Origin: Dechloromonas sp. H13
GTDB taxonomy: Bacteria > Pseudomonadota > Gammaproteobacteria > Burkholderiales > Rhodocyclaceae
Length of the DNA stretch: 64,000 bases
Direction: 5' to 3'
Assembly (NCBI RefSeq): GCF_009469615.1
Contig: NZ_SSXX01000004.1
Span: 62,001 to 126,000 of the forward strand
The notes beneath the pieces were generated by a model that was not told where the DNA came from, made no database searches, and was given only the letters and a program-made list of their open reading frames with translations. Positions 23,985 to 37,966 of this stretch are shown here, piece by piece. Positions within the stretch are counted from its first letter, which is position 1; each line of letters starts with the position of its first letter. Made by a program: the position numbers and the translations under genes.

Positions 23985-26303
23985 TCAGTCGCTCGGCGGC
24001 AGGTGGCTGGGATCGACCACCGATGAGGGTGTCGTTTCCTCCTGCCCTTCGTCCGGCGATGCGTCCCTGACCACGTTCTCGTTGTACATGTAGGTTCGCT
24101 CGCGGCCGCTGCCGAAGGCGGTGATGCCGTCCGGCATGGCCGGCGTCTGCATGGCGACGTCCTTGAGGGCGCGGCCCATGTAGCCGATCCAGATCGGCAG
24201 CGCCGCGGCGCCGCCGGTTTCCTTGTCGCCGAGCTTGCGCGGCTGGTCGAAGCCGACCCAGGCACAGGCGCTGATCGTCATCTGGTAGCCACAGAACCAG
24301 GCATCCACATATTCGTTGGTGGTGCCCGTCTTGCCGGCGAGATCCTGCCGCTTGAGGGCGACCGAGGCCTTGGCCGCGGTGCCGTAGATGGTCACGTCGC
24401 GCAGCATGCTGTCCATCATGAAGGCATTGCGCGGGTCGATGACGCGGATGGATTCCTCGCCGGCCGGCACTTCCGCCGAGCGGGCGAGCACGTTGCTGTT
24501 CTCGTCGCGGATTTCGCGGACGACGAAGGGCCTGATCCGGTAACCGCCGTTGGCGAACACGGAGTAAGCGGTCACCATCTGCCACGGCGTCACCGAACCG
24601 GCACCGAGGGCCATGGTCAGGTAGGGCGGATGTTTCTCGGGATCGAAGCCGAAGCGGCCGGCGTAGTCCTGCGCGTAATGCGTGCCGATGGCCTGCAGGA
24701 TGCGGATCGACACCATGTTCTTCGACTTGGCCAGCGCCGTCCGCATCTTCATCGGGCCTTCGTACTTGCCGTCGTAGTTGTGCGGCTCCCAGGCTTGCGA
24801 ACCGGTCTGGCTGGCCGAGATCACGATCGGCTCGTCGTTGATGATGCTGCCCGGATGAAAGCCCTTCTCGAGCGCCGCCGAGTAGATGAAGGGCTTGAAG
24901 CTCGATCCGGGCTGTCGCCAGGCCTGCGTCACGTGATTGAACTTGTTGCGGTTGAAGTCGAAGCCGCCGACCAGCGCGCGAATCGCCCCGTCCCGCGGGT
25001 CGACCGCGACGAACGCGGACTCGACGTCGGGCAACTGGCTGATCTGCCAGTTGCCCTTGTCGTCCTTTTGCAGGCGGATGATTGCGCCGCGCTTGATGCG
25101 CTTGTTGGGCGGCGCGTTGCCGTCGAGCATCTTGGTTGCGAACTTGATCGCGTCGCCGCTCAGTGTGACGATCTCGCCACCCTTGCGGTAGGCGCGAATC
25201 TGCTTTGGTTCGGCCGCCAGCACGAGGGCGGGGATCAGGTCGCCGGTGTCGGCGATGTCCTGCAACGCCTCGTCGATGGCTTCGTCCTGATCGGAGGAGA
25301 TGTCCTTCATGTCGAGATAGGACTCGGCGCCCCGGTAGCCGTGGCGCCGGTCGTAGTCCATGACGCCACGGCGCAGGCTGTGGTAGGCGGCCTCCTGTTC
25401 GGCCTTGACCAGGGTCGTGTAGACCTTGAATCCGCGCGAATAGACGTCTTCCGGAAAGCGCTCGGCGGCGATCTGGCGGGCCATCTCGGCCGCGTGTTCG
25501 GCGTGGACGGCGTATTCCGCCAGCTCGCGCTTGATCACCAGCGGTTCCTTGAGCGCCGATTCGTACTGGACGTCTGTGATGTAGCCAAGGTCGTGCATGC
25601 GGCGCAATACATATTGCTGACGGATCCTGGCTCGCTTCGGGTTGGCGATCGGATTGTAGGCCGACGGCGCCTTGGGCAGACCGGCGAGCATGGCGGCCTC
25701 GGCGACGGTGATGTCCTGCAGCGGCTTGCCGAAGTAGATCTGGGCGGCGGCGGCGAAGCCGTAGGCGCGCTGGCCGAGGAAGATCTGGTTGATGTAGAGC
25801 TCAAGGATCTGGTCCTTGCTCAGGTTGCTCTCGATCTTGAACGACAGCAGCGCCTCGTAGAGTTTGCGCGTGTAGGTCTTTTCGCTCGACAGGAAGAAAT
25901 TGCGGGCGACCTGCTGGGTGATCGTCGAGGCGCCCTGGCGCTTGCCGCCCCCGATCAGGTTGGCGCCGGCGGCACGCATGATCCCCATGTAGTCGATGCC
26001 GCCATGCTGGTAGAAGCGATCATCCTCGGCGGCCAGAATGGCGTGCTTCATGACCGGCGGAACATCCTGTATGCTGACGACGGCGCGCCGTTCTTCGCCG
26101 AATTCGCCGATCAGGAAGCCGTCGCTGGTGTATACGCGCAGCGGAATCTTGGGGCGATAATCTGTGAGGACTTCGAGCGATGGCAGATTGGGATAGGCGA
26201 GCGCGAGAACGATCATCGCCAAGGCGATGCCAATGGCGACGAGGCCGAGCAAAACGACCAGCGGGGAGAGAACGATACGGGCGGCCAGAGGGAGGGAGGA
26301 CAA
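23985..26303 (-). CDS. mrcA: Penicillin-binding protein 1A (bifunctional)
   Basis: About 772 aa from TTG 26303. The frame continues to an ATG at 26402, but a TATAAT box at 26343-26338 implies transcription starts near 26331, so the longer version is unlikely. One membrane helix is followed by the transglycosylase domain (AAEDDRFYQHGGID, then QGASTITQQVARNFFL) and an OB-like insertion. The transpeptidase has SSFK (S-x-x-K), SKN and KTGTT boxes. It polymerises and crosslinks peptidoglycan. It is divergent from the pilus operon, the standard betaproteobacterial order. The exact start remains open because no clear ribosome site precedes any candidate. Confidence 0.9.
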   Translation of the reverse strand: MSSLPLAARIVLSPLVVLLGLVAIGIALAMIVLALAYPNLPSLEVLTDYRPKIPLRVYTSDGFLIGEFGEERRAVVSIQDVPPVMKHAILAAEDDRFYQHGGIDYMGIMRAAGANLIGGGKRQGASTITQQVARNFFLSSEKTYTRKLYEALLSFKIESNLSKDQILELYINQIFLGQRAYGFAAAAQIYFGKPLQDITVAEAAMLAGLPKAPSAYNPIANPKRARIRQQYVLRRMHDLGYITDVQYESALKEPLVIKRELAEYAVHAEHAAEMARQIAAERFPEDVYSRGFKVYTTLVKAEQEAAYHSLRRGVMDYDRRHGYRGAESYLDMKDISSDQDEAIDEALQDIADTGDLIPALVLAAEPKQIRAYRKGGEIVTLSGDAIKFATKMLDGNAPPNKRIKRGAIIRLQKDDKGNWQISQLPDVESAFVAVDPRDGAIRALVGGFDFNRNKFNHVTQAWRQPGSSFKPFIYSAALEKGFHPGSIINDEPIVISASQTGSQAWEPHNYDGKYEGPMKMRTALAKSKNMVSIRILQAIGTHYAQDYAGRFGFDPEKHPPYLTMALGAGSVTPWQMVTAYSVFANGGYRIRPFVVREIRDENSNVLARSAEVPAGEESIRVIDPRNAFMMDSMLRDVTIYGTAAKASVALKRQDLAGKTGTTNEYVDAWFCGYQMTISACAWVGFDQPRKLGDKETGGAAALPIWIGYMGRALKDVAMQTPAMPDGITAFGSGRERTYMYNENVVRDASPDEGQEETTPSSVVDPSHLPPSD

Positions 26304-26337
26304 GGTTGTAAAGTGGGGTCGGATTGGCGTTGCGCGG

Positions 26338-26343
26338 ATTATA
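26338..26343 (-). promoter_or_regulatory. TATAAT box for mrcA
   Basis: A perfect -10 hexamer on the minus strand inside GCGTATAATCC; no convincing -35 at 16-18 bases. It places the mrcA start downstream of about 26331. Confidence 0.45.
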
Positions 26344-26373
26344 CGCTTATGCGTAAACGCCCCGTGAAAACGC

Positions 26374-26402
26374 TTTACATGCCGTGTGGTTGTTGCTAGC
26401 AT
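26374..26402 (+). promoter_or_regulatory. Sigma-70-type promoter of the pilMNOPQ operon
   Basis: TTTACA, 17 bases, TAGCAT, located 64 bases before the pilM GTG. Predicted transcription start about 26409. Confidence 0.55.
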
Positions 26403-26465
26403 CTAAACCAAATTATTGGTTGTTTTGCCTAACATCGCATTTTTTAAGGGCTTTTTGGGGGTCTG

Positions 26466-27551
26466 GTGGGCTTCGATATCTCAGCGTTGTTTAATCCCAA
26501 GGCGCGTCCATTGTTGGGGCTGGACATCAGCTCCTCGGCCGTCAAGCTGGTCGAGCTGACCGCCAACGGGAAGGAGGGTTACCGTGTCGAGCGCTACACC
26601 ATCGAGGTGTTGCCGAAGGATGCGGTGTCCGATGGCAATATTGCCAACCTCGATGGCGTCGTCGATGCCGTCAAGCGAGCCTGGAAACGGCTGGGTACGT
26701 CGACGCGCAACGTTGCGATGGCGCTGCCCGGCTCCGCAGTGATCACGAAGAAAATCATCGTGCCCGCGGGTTTGCGTGACGACCAGCTCGAAATCCAGGT
26801 CGAGTCGGAGGCGAACCAATATATTCCGTTCGCGATCGACGAGGTCAATCTCGACTTTCAGGTGATCGGTCCGGCGCCATCGCTGCCTGACGAACTGGAG
26901 GTGCTGATTGCCGCCTCCAAGAAGGAGCGGGTCGAAGACCGTGTCGCGGTGGCGGATGCGGCGGGACTCAGCGCAGTGGTCGTAGACGTCGAGTCGCTGG
27001 CGGCACTGGCCGCGTTCGAGTTGATCGAGCGCCAGTTGCCCGAAGGGGGCAAGAATCAGACGGTGGCGCTGATCGACGCCGGCTCCAATGTGATGAGCCT
27101 GACGGTCCTGCGCAACGGGCAGCAGGTCTATGCGCGCGAGCAGGCTTTCGGTGGCGGACAGTTGACCCAGGATATCGCTCGGCATTACGGAATGACCTAC
27201 GAAGAGGCCGAAGGCGCCAAGCGCGCCGGCAGCCTGCCGGAGGGTTACGAAACCGAGTTGCTGGCCCCGTTCATGGAAAATCTGGCGCTCGAAATTTCGC
27301 GCGCCCTGCAGTTCTTCTTCACCTCGACCCAATACAACCAGGTCGATCACATCGTACTGGCCGGCGGCTGTGCCGTGATTCCCGGCGTCGACGAAGTCGT
27401 GGCGACGCGTACCCAAGTCAGCACCCTGATCGCCAACCCGTTTGCCAACATGGTGCTCTCCGACCGTGTGCGGGCGAAGAACCTGCTGGCCGACGCCTCG
27501 TCCCTGATGGTGGCTTGCGGCCTCGCCTTGCGGAGGTTTGATCCATCATGA
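26466..27551 (+). CDS. pilM: Type IV pilus assembly protein PilM
   Basis: 361 aa actin-like cytoplasmic ATPase. It starts with GTG after a G-rich stretch, giving GFDISALFNPK. LLGLDISSSAVKLVEL is the first nucleotide-binding motif, and VALIDAGSNVMSLTVL and VLAGGCAVIPG are the later ones. PilM binds the N-terminus of PilN and anchors the inner-membrane alignment complex. First gene of the five-gene operon; its stop overlaps the pilN start (ATGA at 27548-27551). Confidence 0.95.
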   Translation: MGFDISALFNPKARPLLGLDISSSAVKLVELTANGKEGYRVERYTIEVLPKDAVSDGNIANLDGVVDAVKRAWKRLGTSTRNVAMALPGSAVITKKIIVPAGLRDDQLEIQVESEANQYIPFAIDEVNLDFQVIGPAPSLPDELEVLIAASKKERVEDRVAVADAAGLSAVVVDVESLAALAAFELIERQLPEGGKNQTVALIDAGSNVMSLTVLRNGQQVYAREQAFGGGQLTQDIARHYGMTYEEAEGAKRAGSLPEGYETELLAPFMENLALEISRALQFFFTSTQYNQVDHIVLAGGCAVIPGVDEVVATRTQVSTLIANPFANMVLSDRVRAKNLLADASSLMVACGLALRRFDPS

Positions 27552-28117
27552 TTCGCATTAACCTCCTGCCTCACCGCGAAGAAGCGCGAAAGGCAAGGCG
27601 TCAGCAGTTCTATGGCATGCTCGGTGCGGTCGCCGCGCTGGCCGCCTTGGTTATTTTCCTCGGGTATACAATCATCAATGGTTACATCAGCAACCAGGCT
27701 GACGCCAATGATTTCCTGAAGCGCGAAATTGCCGTTCTCGACAAACAGATCGATCAGATCAAGCGGCTCAAGGAACAGACCCAGGCACTGCTGGCCCGCA
27801 AGCAGATCATTGAGGATCTTCAGCGCGATCGTGGCGAAACCGTCTATCTGCTGACCGAACTTGTCAGGCAGGTGCCCGAGGGAGTTTACCTCAAGTCGCT
27901 CAAGCAGGACGGCGCCAAGGTCAATATCACCGGCTACGCCCAGTCGAATGCCCGTGTCTCTGCCCTGATGCGCAATCTTGAAGCCTCTCCCTGGCTGGAG
28001 AATCCGCAACTGGTCGAGGTCAAGGCGGTAGTTCTGAACGGGCGCCGCAGCAACGAGTTCGCCATGAATTTCACGCTGACGCGTACCAAGCCTGATGATG
28101 GGAAGGCCAAGAAATGA
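27548..28117 (+). CDS. pilN: Type IV pilus assembly protein PilN
   Basis: 189 aa. It begins MIRINLLPHREEARKARR, the conserved cytoplasmic INLLP motif that docks into PilM. One membrane helix (residues ~22-45), a coiled coil (LKREIAVLDKQIDQIKRL) and a small periplasmic ferredoxin-like domain follow. It overlaps both neighbours by four bases. Confidence 0.95.
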   Translation: MIRINLLPHREEARKARRQQFYGMLGAVAALAALVIFLGYTIINGYISNQADANDFLKREIAVLDKQIDQIKRLKEQTQALLARKQIIEDLQRDRGETVYLLTELVRQVPEGVYLKSLKQDGAKVNITGYAQSNARVSALMRNLEASPWLENPQLVEVKAVVLNGRRSNEFAMNFTLTRTKPDDGKAKK

Positions 28118-28788
28118 AAGCCAAGACCATTTCAACCCCAAGAATCGATTTTCAGGCGATCGCCGACGACTTTCGCTTCCTGAATCCGAACGATCCGGGT
28201 TCCTGGCCGCTGATTCCGAAGCTGACCATGCTGCTGGGTCTCTTCGTGGCCCTGCTCGTCGCCGGGTGGTGGTTCCTGTGGAGCGACCAGCTGGCCGAAC
28301 TGGAAAGCAAGCAGAAGGAAGAGGAAACCCTCAAGCAGCAATATCTCGACAAGAAGCGGCAGGCGGTCAATCTCGATTTGTATATCGAGCAACTGGCGGA
28401 AATCGACCGTTCCTTTGGCGCCTTGCTGAAACAGTTGCCGAACAAGTCGGAAATCGAGGCGTTGCTTATCGAAGTCAACCAGGCGGGCCTTGGGCGTGGA
28501 CTGCAGTTCGATCTCTTCCGTCCGGGTGCCGAGCAGATCAAGGACTTCTATGCCGAGTTGCCGATCGCGGTGAAGATCAACGGCGGGTACCATGATTTTG
28601 GCGCCTTCGCCGCCGACATCGCGAAGTTGCCACGCATCGTGACGCTGAACAATATCGCGATAGTTCCCGGCAAGGATGGCGTTCTGTCTCTCGATGCAAC
28701 CACAAAGACCTTCCGTTATCTGGACGAGGAAGAGGTGGCTAGGCAGAAGAAGGCAGCGCAAGTCGCGAAGCAAGGAGCGAAGAAGTGA
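28114..28788 (+). CDS. pilO: Type IV pilus assembly protein PilO
   Basis: 224 aa. One membrane helix (LTMLLGLFVALLVAGWWFLW), a coiled coil rich in Glu/Lys/Gln, and a periplasmic domain starting near LLKQLPNKSEIEALL, the family hallmark. It pairs with PilN and contacts PilP. Overlaps pilN and pilP by four bases each. Confidence 0.95.
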   Translation: MKAKTISTPRIDFQAIADDFRFLNPNDPGSWPLIPKLTMLLGLFVALLVAGWWFLWSDQLAELESKQKEEETLKQQYLDKKRQAVNLDLYIEQLAEIDRSFGALLKQLPNKSEIEALLIEVNQAGLGRGLQFDLFRPGAEQIKDFYAELPIAVKINGGYHDFGAFAADIAKLPRIVTLNNIAIVPGKDGVLSLDATTKTFRYLDEEEVARQKKAAQVAKQGAKK

Positions 28789-29330
28789 AGCGATTAATCC
28801 TTGTCGCACTCTGTGGCGCCCTGGGGGCCTGTTTGGGTGGCGACCACGAAGACCTCAGGCAATGGATGGTCGATAGCACCAAGGACATGCGGGGGAATAT
28901 TCCCAAGCTGCCCGAGGTGAAGCCCTATCAGCCTGTTCCCTATGATGTCGAGGCGTTGCTGGATCCGTTCAAGCCGGGCAAGATCGAGCCGGAGTCGAAG
29001 ACCAAGCAGGGGGCGAGCAACGGTGGCGCCTTCCAGCCCGATTTCGAGGCGCGCGAACTGCGTAACAGCCTGCTCGAAAAATATCCGATCGAGTCGTTGA
29101 AGATGATCGGCTATCTGAACGTCAATCGGCGTCCGATTGCCGTGATTCAGGTTGAAGACAAGGTCAAGCAGGTCAAGGTTGGGGAATACGTCGGGCTTGA
29201 TTTCGGCATGGTGACGCAAATCACAGACAAAGAAGTGGTGTTGCGCGAATTGATTCAGGATTCTGCGGGTGACTGGAGCGAACGTACCAGTTCCTTGTAT
29301 CTGCAGGGCAAGGAGGGAAGCAAGAAATGA
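28785..29330 (+). CDS. pilP: Type IV pilus lipoprotein PilP
   Basis: 181 aa. Lipoprotein leader MKRLILVALCGALGAC, a disordered linker, then the compact beta domain (LRNSLLEKYPIESLKMIGYL ... VGEYVGLDFGMVTQI) that links PilNO to the secretin. Overlaps pilQ by four bases. Confidence 0.95.
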   Translation: MKRLILVALCGALGACLGGDHEDLRQWMVDSTKDMRGNIPKLPEVKPYQPVPYDVEALLDPFKPGKIEPESKTKQGASNGGAFQPDFEARELRNSLLEKYPIESLKMIGYLNVNRRPIAVIQVEDKVKQVKVGEYVGLDFGMVTQITDKEVVLRELIQDSAGDWSERTSSLYLQGKEGSKK

Positions 29331-31447
29331 AATTCATCAACTACGCGATGGCCGCTCTTGCGGCGACCTGCCTTGCCTTGGCCGGTCCGCTTTCAGCGCA
29401 GACGGTTGCCGCAAATTCGATCGAGGCGATCAACGCCGCTCCCCAGGGAACGGACATTGCCATTCGGATCGACTTGAAGGAACCGCTTGCGACCCCTCCA
29501 ACCGGGTTCAGCGTAGCCAAGCCGGCAAAAATAGCCTTCGACTTTCCGTCGACCGCAAACGGGCTGGGCAAGAACAGCCTTGTGCTCAAGGAAGGAGACC
29601 TGCAGAGCGTCAATGTCGTCGAAGTCGGTGGTCGCACACGTGTCGTTCTCAATCTTACGCGCAGCATGAACTACACCACGCGCCTGGACGGCAAGGCGCT
29701 TTACGTCGTGCTGGCGCCGATTCCGGTGGTTTCCGATTCGCTGGCGCAGCGCGCCACCCGGTTCACCGAAGAAACCGCGATCGGCAAGCGCCACGCCCTT
29801 CAGGACGTTGCCTTCCGCCGTGGCAAGGATGGCGAAGGCCGGATCATTGTCGATCTGAGCGATGCCGGCACTGGCATCGACATCCGTCAGCAGGGCAAGA
29901 ATCTGATCGTCGATTTCGTCAAGACCAGTGTTCCCGACAACCTGCGTCGCCGGCTAGATGTCACGGATTTCGGAACGCCGGTGACCTCGATCGAAACCAA
30001 AGCTTTCGGCGAGAACGCGCGAATGACCATCACGCCGCACGGTCTGTGGGAGCACAATGCCTATCAGAGCGAAAACCAGTTCGTAGTCGAGGTCAAGCGC
30101 ATCGTCGAGGATCCGAACAAACTGGTTCAGGGAACCAAGACGGGTTACCAGGGGCCGCGGGTCAGCATCAATTACCAGAACGGCGATGTGCGCGCCCTGT
30201 TGCGCCTGATGGCCGAGGAACTGGGTCTGAACGCAGTGATCAGCGAAACGGTGACCGGTACGACGACCCTAGTGCTGAAGGACGTCCCGGCCGACCAGGT
30301 GATCGACATCATCTTCCAGCAGAAGGGGCTGGACATGCGCAAGAAGGGCAACATCATGATGATTGCCCCGCGCGACGAAATTGCGACACGCGAGAAGCTC
30401 GATTTCGAGGCGCGCCAGCAGATCAGTGAACTGGAGCCGATCCAGGCCGAGCAATTCCAGCTGAACTATCAGAAGGCCGTTGATGTGGCGCGTCTTCTGG
30501 CTGGTTTGGCACCGGCGGGACAGCAGGCCATTCCCGGGTCTGCTCAGAGAATCCTGAGCAAGCGCGGCAATGCGGTTGCCGACCCGCAGACCAATATCCT
30601 GTTTGTCAATGATATCCCGAGCAAGCTTGAAGAAATCCGCCGCTTCATCCGGGCCATCGACATCGGTGCGCGTCAGGTTCTGATCGAGGCACGCGTGGTC
30701 GAGGCGAGCGACACCTTCAACCGCGATCTCGGCGTCCGAATGAATTTCCTGAGCGCGCGGGCGGGTGGTACCCAGGTCGGCGGCAGCGGTATCTATAGTG
30801 GTGGCGGTTCGTATTCTCCCGCGGGCCAGGTGTCGAACAACACGATCGGCGTCAATCTGCCATCTTTCACCAATGTCGGTGGTACGCTGGCCTTCTCCTT
30901 GTTCAATGCCTCGCTGACGCGAATCCTGAATCTCGAGCTGGCAGCCTTGGAAACGGATGGTATCGGTAAGATCGTTTCGAGTCCGCGCGTCATTACCGCG
31001 AACAACGTCAAGGCGAAGATCCAGGATGGCACGGAAATTCCTTATGTGACGACTGTGGCCGGCGGTGGCGTGGCGACCCAGAACGTATCGTTCAAGACCG
31101 CTGCGCTCTCTCTCGAGGCGACGCCGCAGATTACGCCCGAGGGAACTGTGCGCATGCTGCTCGTGGTCAAGAAGGAAGAGCCGGACTGGACGCGCGCGGT
31201 GCTGGGCAACCCGCCGATCAAGACGGCTACGGTTGAAACCAGTGTGGTGGTCGAGAATGGCGGAACCGTGGTTATCGGTGGCGTATATATCACCAAGAAG
31301 GAAAATGTGACCGAGAAGGTCCCGCTCCTTGGCGATATTCCGTTCTTCGGTTATCTGTTCAAGTATCAGAACGATACCGGCCAGCGGCGCGAACTGCTGT
31401 TCTTCATCACGCCGCGCATCGTTTCGGACAAGTTGCAGGTCAACTGA
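29327..31447 (+). CDS. pilQ: Type IV pilus secretin PilQ
   Basis: 706 aa outer-membrane secretin. Signal peptide ending LSAQ, N-terminal AMIN-type beta domains (residues ~30-260) that bind peptidoglycan, a secretin short N domain beginning near ISINYQNGDVRALLRL, then the secretin barrel with VLIEARVVEAS and the C-terminal VPLLGDIPFFGYLFK. One copy of the iterated word (29548-29557) lies in the N-terminal region, encoding PSTANG. A terminator hairpin follows 20 bases after the stop. No pilin or PilB/T motor genes are in the window. Confidence 0.96.
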   Translation: MKFINYAMAALAATCLALAGPLSAQTVAANSIEAINAAPQGTDIAIRIDLKEPLATPPTGFSVAKPAKIAFDFPSTANGLGKNSLVLKEGDLQSVNVVEVGGRTRVVLNLTRSMNYTTRLDGKALYVVLAPIPVVSDSLAQRATRFTEETAIGKRHALQDVAFRRGKDGEGRIIVDLSDAGTGIDIRQQGKNLIVDFVKTSVPDNLRRRLDVTDFGTPVTSIETKAFGENARMTITPHGLWEHNAYQSENQFVVEVKRIVEDPNKLVQGTKTGYQGPRVSINYQNGDVRALLRLMAEELGLNAVISETVTGTTTLVLKDVPADQVIDIIFQQKGLDMRKKGNIMMIAPRDEIATREKLDFEARQQISELEPIQAEQFQLNYQKAVDVARLLAGLAPAGQQAIPGSAQRILSKRGNAVADPQTNILFVNDIPSKLEEIRRFIRAIDIGARQVLIEARVVEASDTFNRDLGVRMNFLSARAGGTQVGGSGIYSGGGSYSPAGQVSNNTIGVNLPSFTNVGGTLAFSLFNASLTRILNLELAALETDGIGKIVSSPRVITANNVKAKIQDGTEIPYVTTVAGGGVATQNVSFKTAALSLEATPQITPEGTVRMLLVVKKEEPDWTRAVLGNPPIKTATVETSVVVENGGTVVIGGVYITKKENVTEKVPLLGDIPFFGYLFKYQNDTGQRRELLFFITPRIVSDKLQVN

Positions 31448-31467
31448 TCTTCGAAACCCCGCTCGCC

Positions 31468-31497
31468 AAGGGCCGGCATTGCCGGCCCTTGTCTTTT
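31468..31497 (+). terminator. Rho-independent terminator after pilQ
   Basis: AAGGGCCGGC, loop ATT, GCCGGCCCTT, then GTCTTTT: ten perfect base pairs. It separates the pilus operon from aroK-aroB. Confidence 0.85.
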
Positions 31498-31523
31498 GGC
31501 GAATCTCCAGAGTCGGATAGAAT
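31496..31523 (+). promoter_or_regulatory. Promoter of aroK-aroB
   Basis: TTGGCG, 16 bases, TAGAAT. The expected start point, about seven bases on, coincides with the GTG start codon of aroK at 31530, so the message may have little or no leader. Confidence 0.45.
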
Positions 31524-31529
31524 CCCGGC

Positions 31530-32057
31530 GTGAATAATCGCAGCAATATTTATCTCGTCGGCCTGATGGGTGCAGGAAAAACCACCGTTGGCCGGCAACT
31601 GGCGAAGCGCCTGGGGCGCACGTTCTACGACTCCGACCATGAAATTGTCGAACGCACCGGGGTGCCCATCCCGACCATCTTCGAGATCGAGGGGGAAGAG
31701 GGCTTTCGTCGTCGCGAGGCGCAGACGATTGTCGATCTGACGTCCGGAACGGATATCGTGCTGGCGACCGGCGGCGGAGTGGTGATCAATCCGGACAATC
31801 GCGCCCGGCTGCGTGAAACCGGTTGGGTGGTCTATCTGAACGTGCCGCCGGCCATGCTCTTCGAGCGCACACGCCATGATCGGAATCGCCCGCTGCTGCG
31901 GGTTCCCGACCCGCTGGCGAAACTTGAGGAACTGCACCGGCAGCGCGACCCGTTGTATCGCGAGGCCGCCCATCTGGTTGTCGATGGATCGCATCTCGTC
32001 GCCGCCGGCATCGTTCAACATCTGTTGCGGGAATTCAACCGCCTATGCAAAATCTGA
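31530..32057 (+). CDS. aroK: Shikimate kinase
   Basis: 175 aa. GTG start giving [24 protein letters not shown] with the P-loop [20 protein letters not shown] (Mg and shikimate binding), the VLATGGGVV motif and the lid R-x-x-R-PLL complete the family set. The next ATG would cut into the P-loop strand, so GTG is required. It makes shikimate 3-phosphate for aromatic amino acid synthesis. It overlaps aroB by 13 bases. Confidence 0.95.
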   Translation: MNNRSNIYLVGLMGAGKTTVGRQLAKRLGRTFYDSDHEIVERTGVPIPTIFEIEGEEGFRRREAQTIVDLTSGTDIVLATGGGVVINPDNRARLRETGWVVYLNVPPAMLFERTRHDRNRPLLRVPDPLAKLEELHRQRDPLYREAAHLVVDGSHLVAAGIVQHLLREFNRLCKI

Positions 32058-33139
32058 CTCAGACACTGACCGTCTCGCTGGCCGAGCGTTCGTATCCCAT
32101 TCATATCGGCAGCGCTTTGTTGGCGCGCGCCGATCTGCTGCTGCCGCATTTGAAGCAGAAAAAGGCCGTGATCGTCAGCAATACGACGGTGGCCCCCCTT
32201 TATCTCGACCGGTTGCGGTCGACCCTCGAAAAAGCCGGAATTTCGACGTTGCCGATCATCCTCCCGGACGGTGAGCAATACAAAAATTGGGAAACCCTGA
32301 ACCTGGTTTTCGATGCACTGCTCGGCACGCATTGCGAACGCAGCACGACGCTGATCGCCTTGGGTGGTGGCGTCATCGGCGACATGGGTGGCTTCGCGGC
32401 CGCCTGCTACCAGCGCGGGATGCCTTTCATCCAGGTGCCAACCACGCTGCTTTCCCAAGTCGATTCTTCGGTCGGCGGCAAGACGGCAATCAATCATCCG
32501 CTGGGCAAGAACATGATCGGGGCGTTCTACCAGCCGCAAGTGGTCCTCGCCGACATCGACACTCTCGATACCTTGCCGGACCGTGAACTAAGGGCCGGGG
32601 TCGCAGAAGTAATCAAGTACGGGTTGATACGCGACCCCGCATTCTTTGCCTGGCTGGAAGCGAATGTCGAAAAACTGCTGGCGCGCGACAAGGAGGTGCT
32701 GGCCTATGCCGTCCATCGGTCATGCGCCAACAAGGCGGACGTGGTCGCGGCGGACGAGCGCGAAACCGGCGAGCGCGCCTTGCTCAATCTCGGCCACACC
32801 TTCGGTCATGCCATCGAAACCGGCCTTGGTTACGGAGAATGGTTGCATGGCGAGGCGATTGCTGCCGGCACGCTAATTGCTGCCGAGTTGTCGTGGCGCC
32901 TGGGCTGGCTTGACGTCGACGCGGTGGAGCGGATCGAAAACCTCTTCGTGCGTTGCGACTTGCCGGTTCATGGTGCACCAATGGGGGCTGCGCGCTATAT
33001 GGAACTGATGCGCCACGACAAGAAGGTTCAGGACGGCAAGCTGCGCCTGGTGTTGCTGAAGGGAATCGGCAGTGCGGTGGTTTCCGATGTGGCCGGCGAA
33101 GCGATGATTGCGGCATCCATCGAAGCGAGATGCACCTGA
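32045..33139 (+). CDS. aroB: 3-dehydroquinate synthase
   Basis: 364 aa. NAD-binding [19 protein letters not shown], metal site around [12 protein letters not shown] (His) and EVIKYGLI (Glu) identify the family; length is normal. It converts DAHP to 3-dehydroquinate, the second shikimate step, and is usually paired with aroK as here. A reverse copy of the 12-base iterated word lies at 32212-32223. The stop is followed by a 189-base leader and promoter region of gltB. Confidence 0.96.
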   Translation: MQNLTQTLTVSLAERSYPIHIGSALLARADLLLPHLKQKKAVIVSNTTVAPLYLDRLRSTLEKAGISTLPIILPDGEQYKNWETLNLVFDALLGTHCERSTTLIALGGGVIGDMGGFAAACYQRGMPFIQVPTTLLSQVDSSVGGKTAINHPLGKNMIGAFYQPQVVLADIDTLDTLPDRELRAGVAEVIKYGLIRDPAFFAWLEANVEKLLARDKEVLAYAVHRSCANKADVVAADERETGERALLNLGHTFGHAIETGLGYGEWLHGEAIAAGTLIAAELSWRLGWLDVDAVERIENLFVRCDLPVHGAPMGAARYMELMRHDKKVQDGKLRLVLLKGIGSAVVSDVAGEAMIAASIEARCT

Positions 33140-33189
33140 ACGGGGATTGATAGGGATCTGGAAGAACCGCGTTGGTGCATCGCAGCATC

Positions 33190-33218
33190 TTGAATAGGCA
33201 GGGGTTTGACGGTATATT
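33190..33218 (+). promoter_or_regulatory. Sigma-70-type promoter upstream of gltB
   Basis: TTGAAT, 17 bases, TATATT: five of six at -10 and good spacing. It leaves an mRNA leader of roughly 100 bases before the gltB start. No terminator or attenuator structure was recognised in that leader. Confidence 0.6.
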
Positions 33219-33328
33219 CTGCGGTCGCCCCGAATTTTCGTACAAGCCGGCTAAGGTATCGGGAAGCCGGTTTTTTCTACCTTTGGCCCATGATTTCAGC
33301 GGCCGAGTTTTTTGAAGGAACGAGTGTG

Positions 33329-37965
<4,637 letters not shown>

Positions 37966-37966
<1 letters not shown>

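Noticed and set aside
26303..26402. N-terminal extension of PBP1A to the ATG at 26402
   Set aside because: It would cover a TATAAT box and the divergent pil promoter, and the added residues (TTTRHVKRFHGAF ...) are not typical of the family.
20620..33230. Near copies TGCGGTCGCC (about 20625, 27636 and 33220) as members of the iterated word
   Set aside because: They differ from the core at the central GTCGAC, so they were not counted; the enrichment claim rests on exact matches only.
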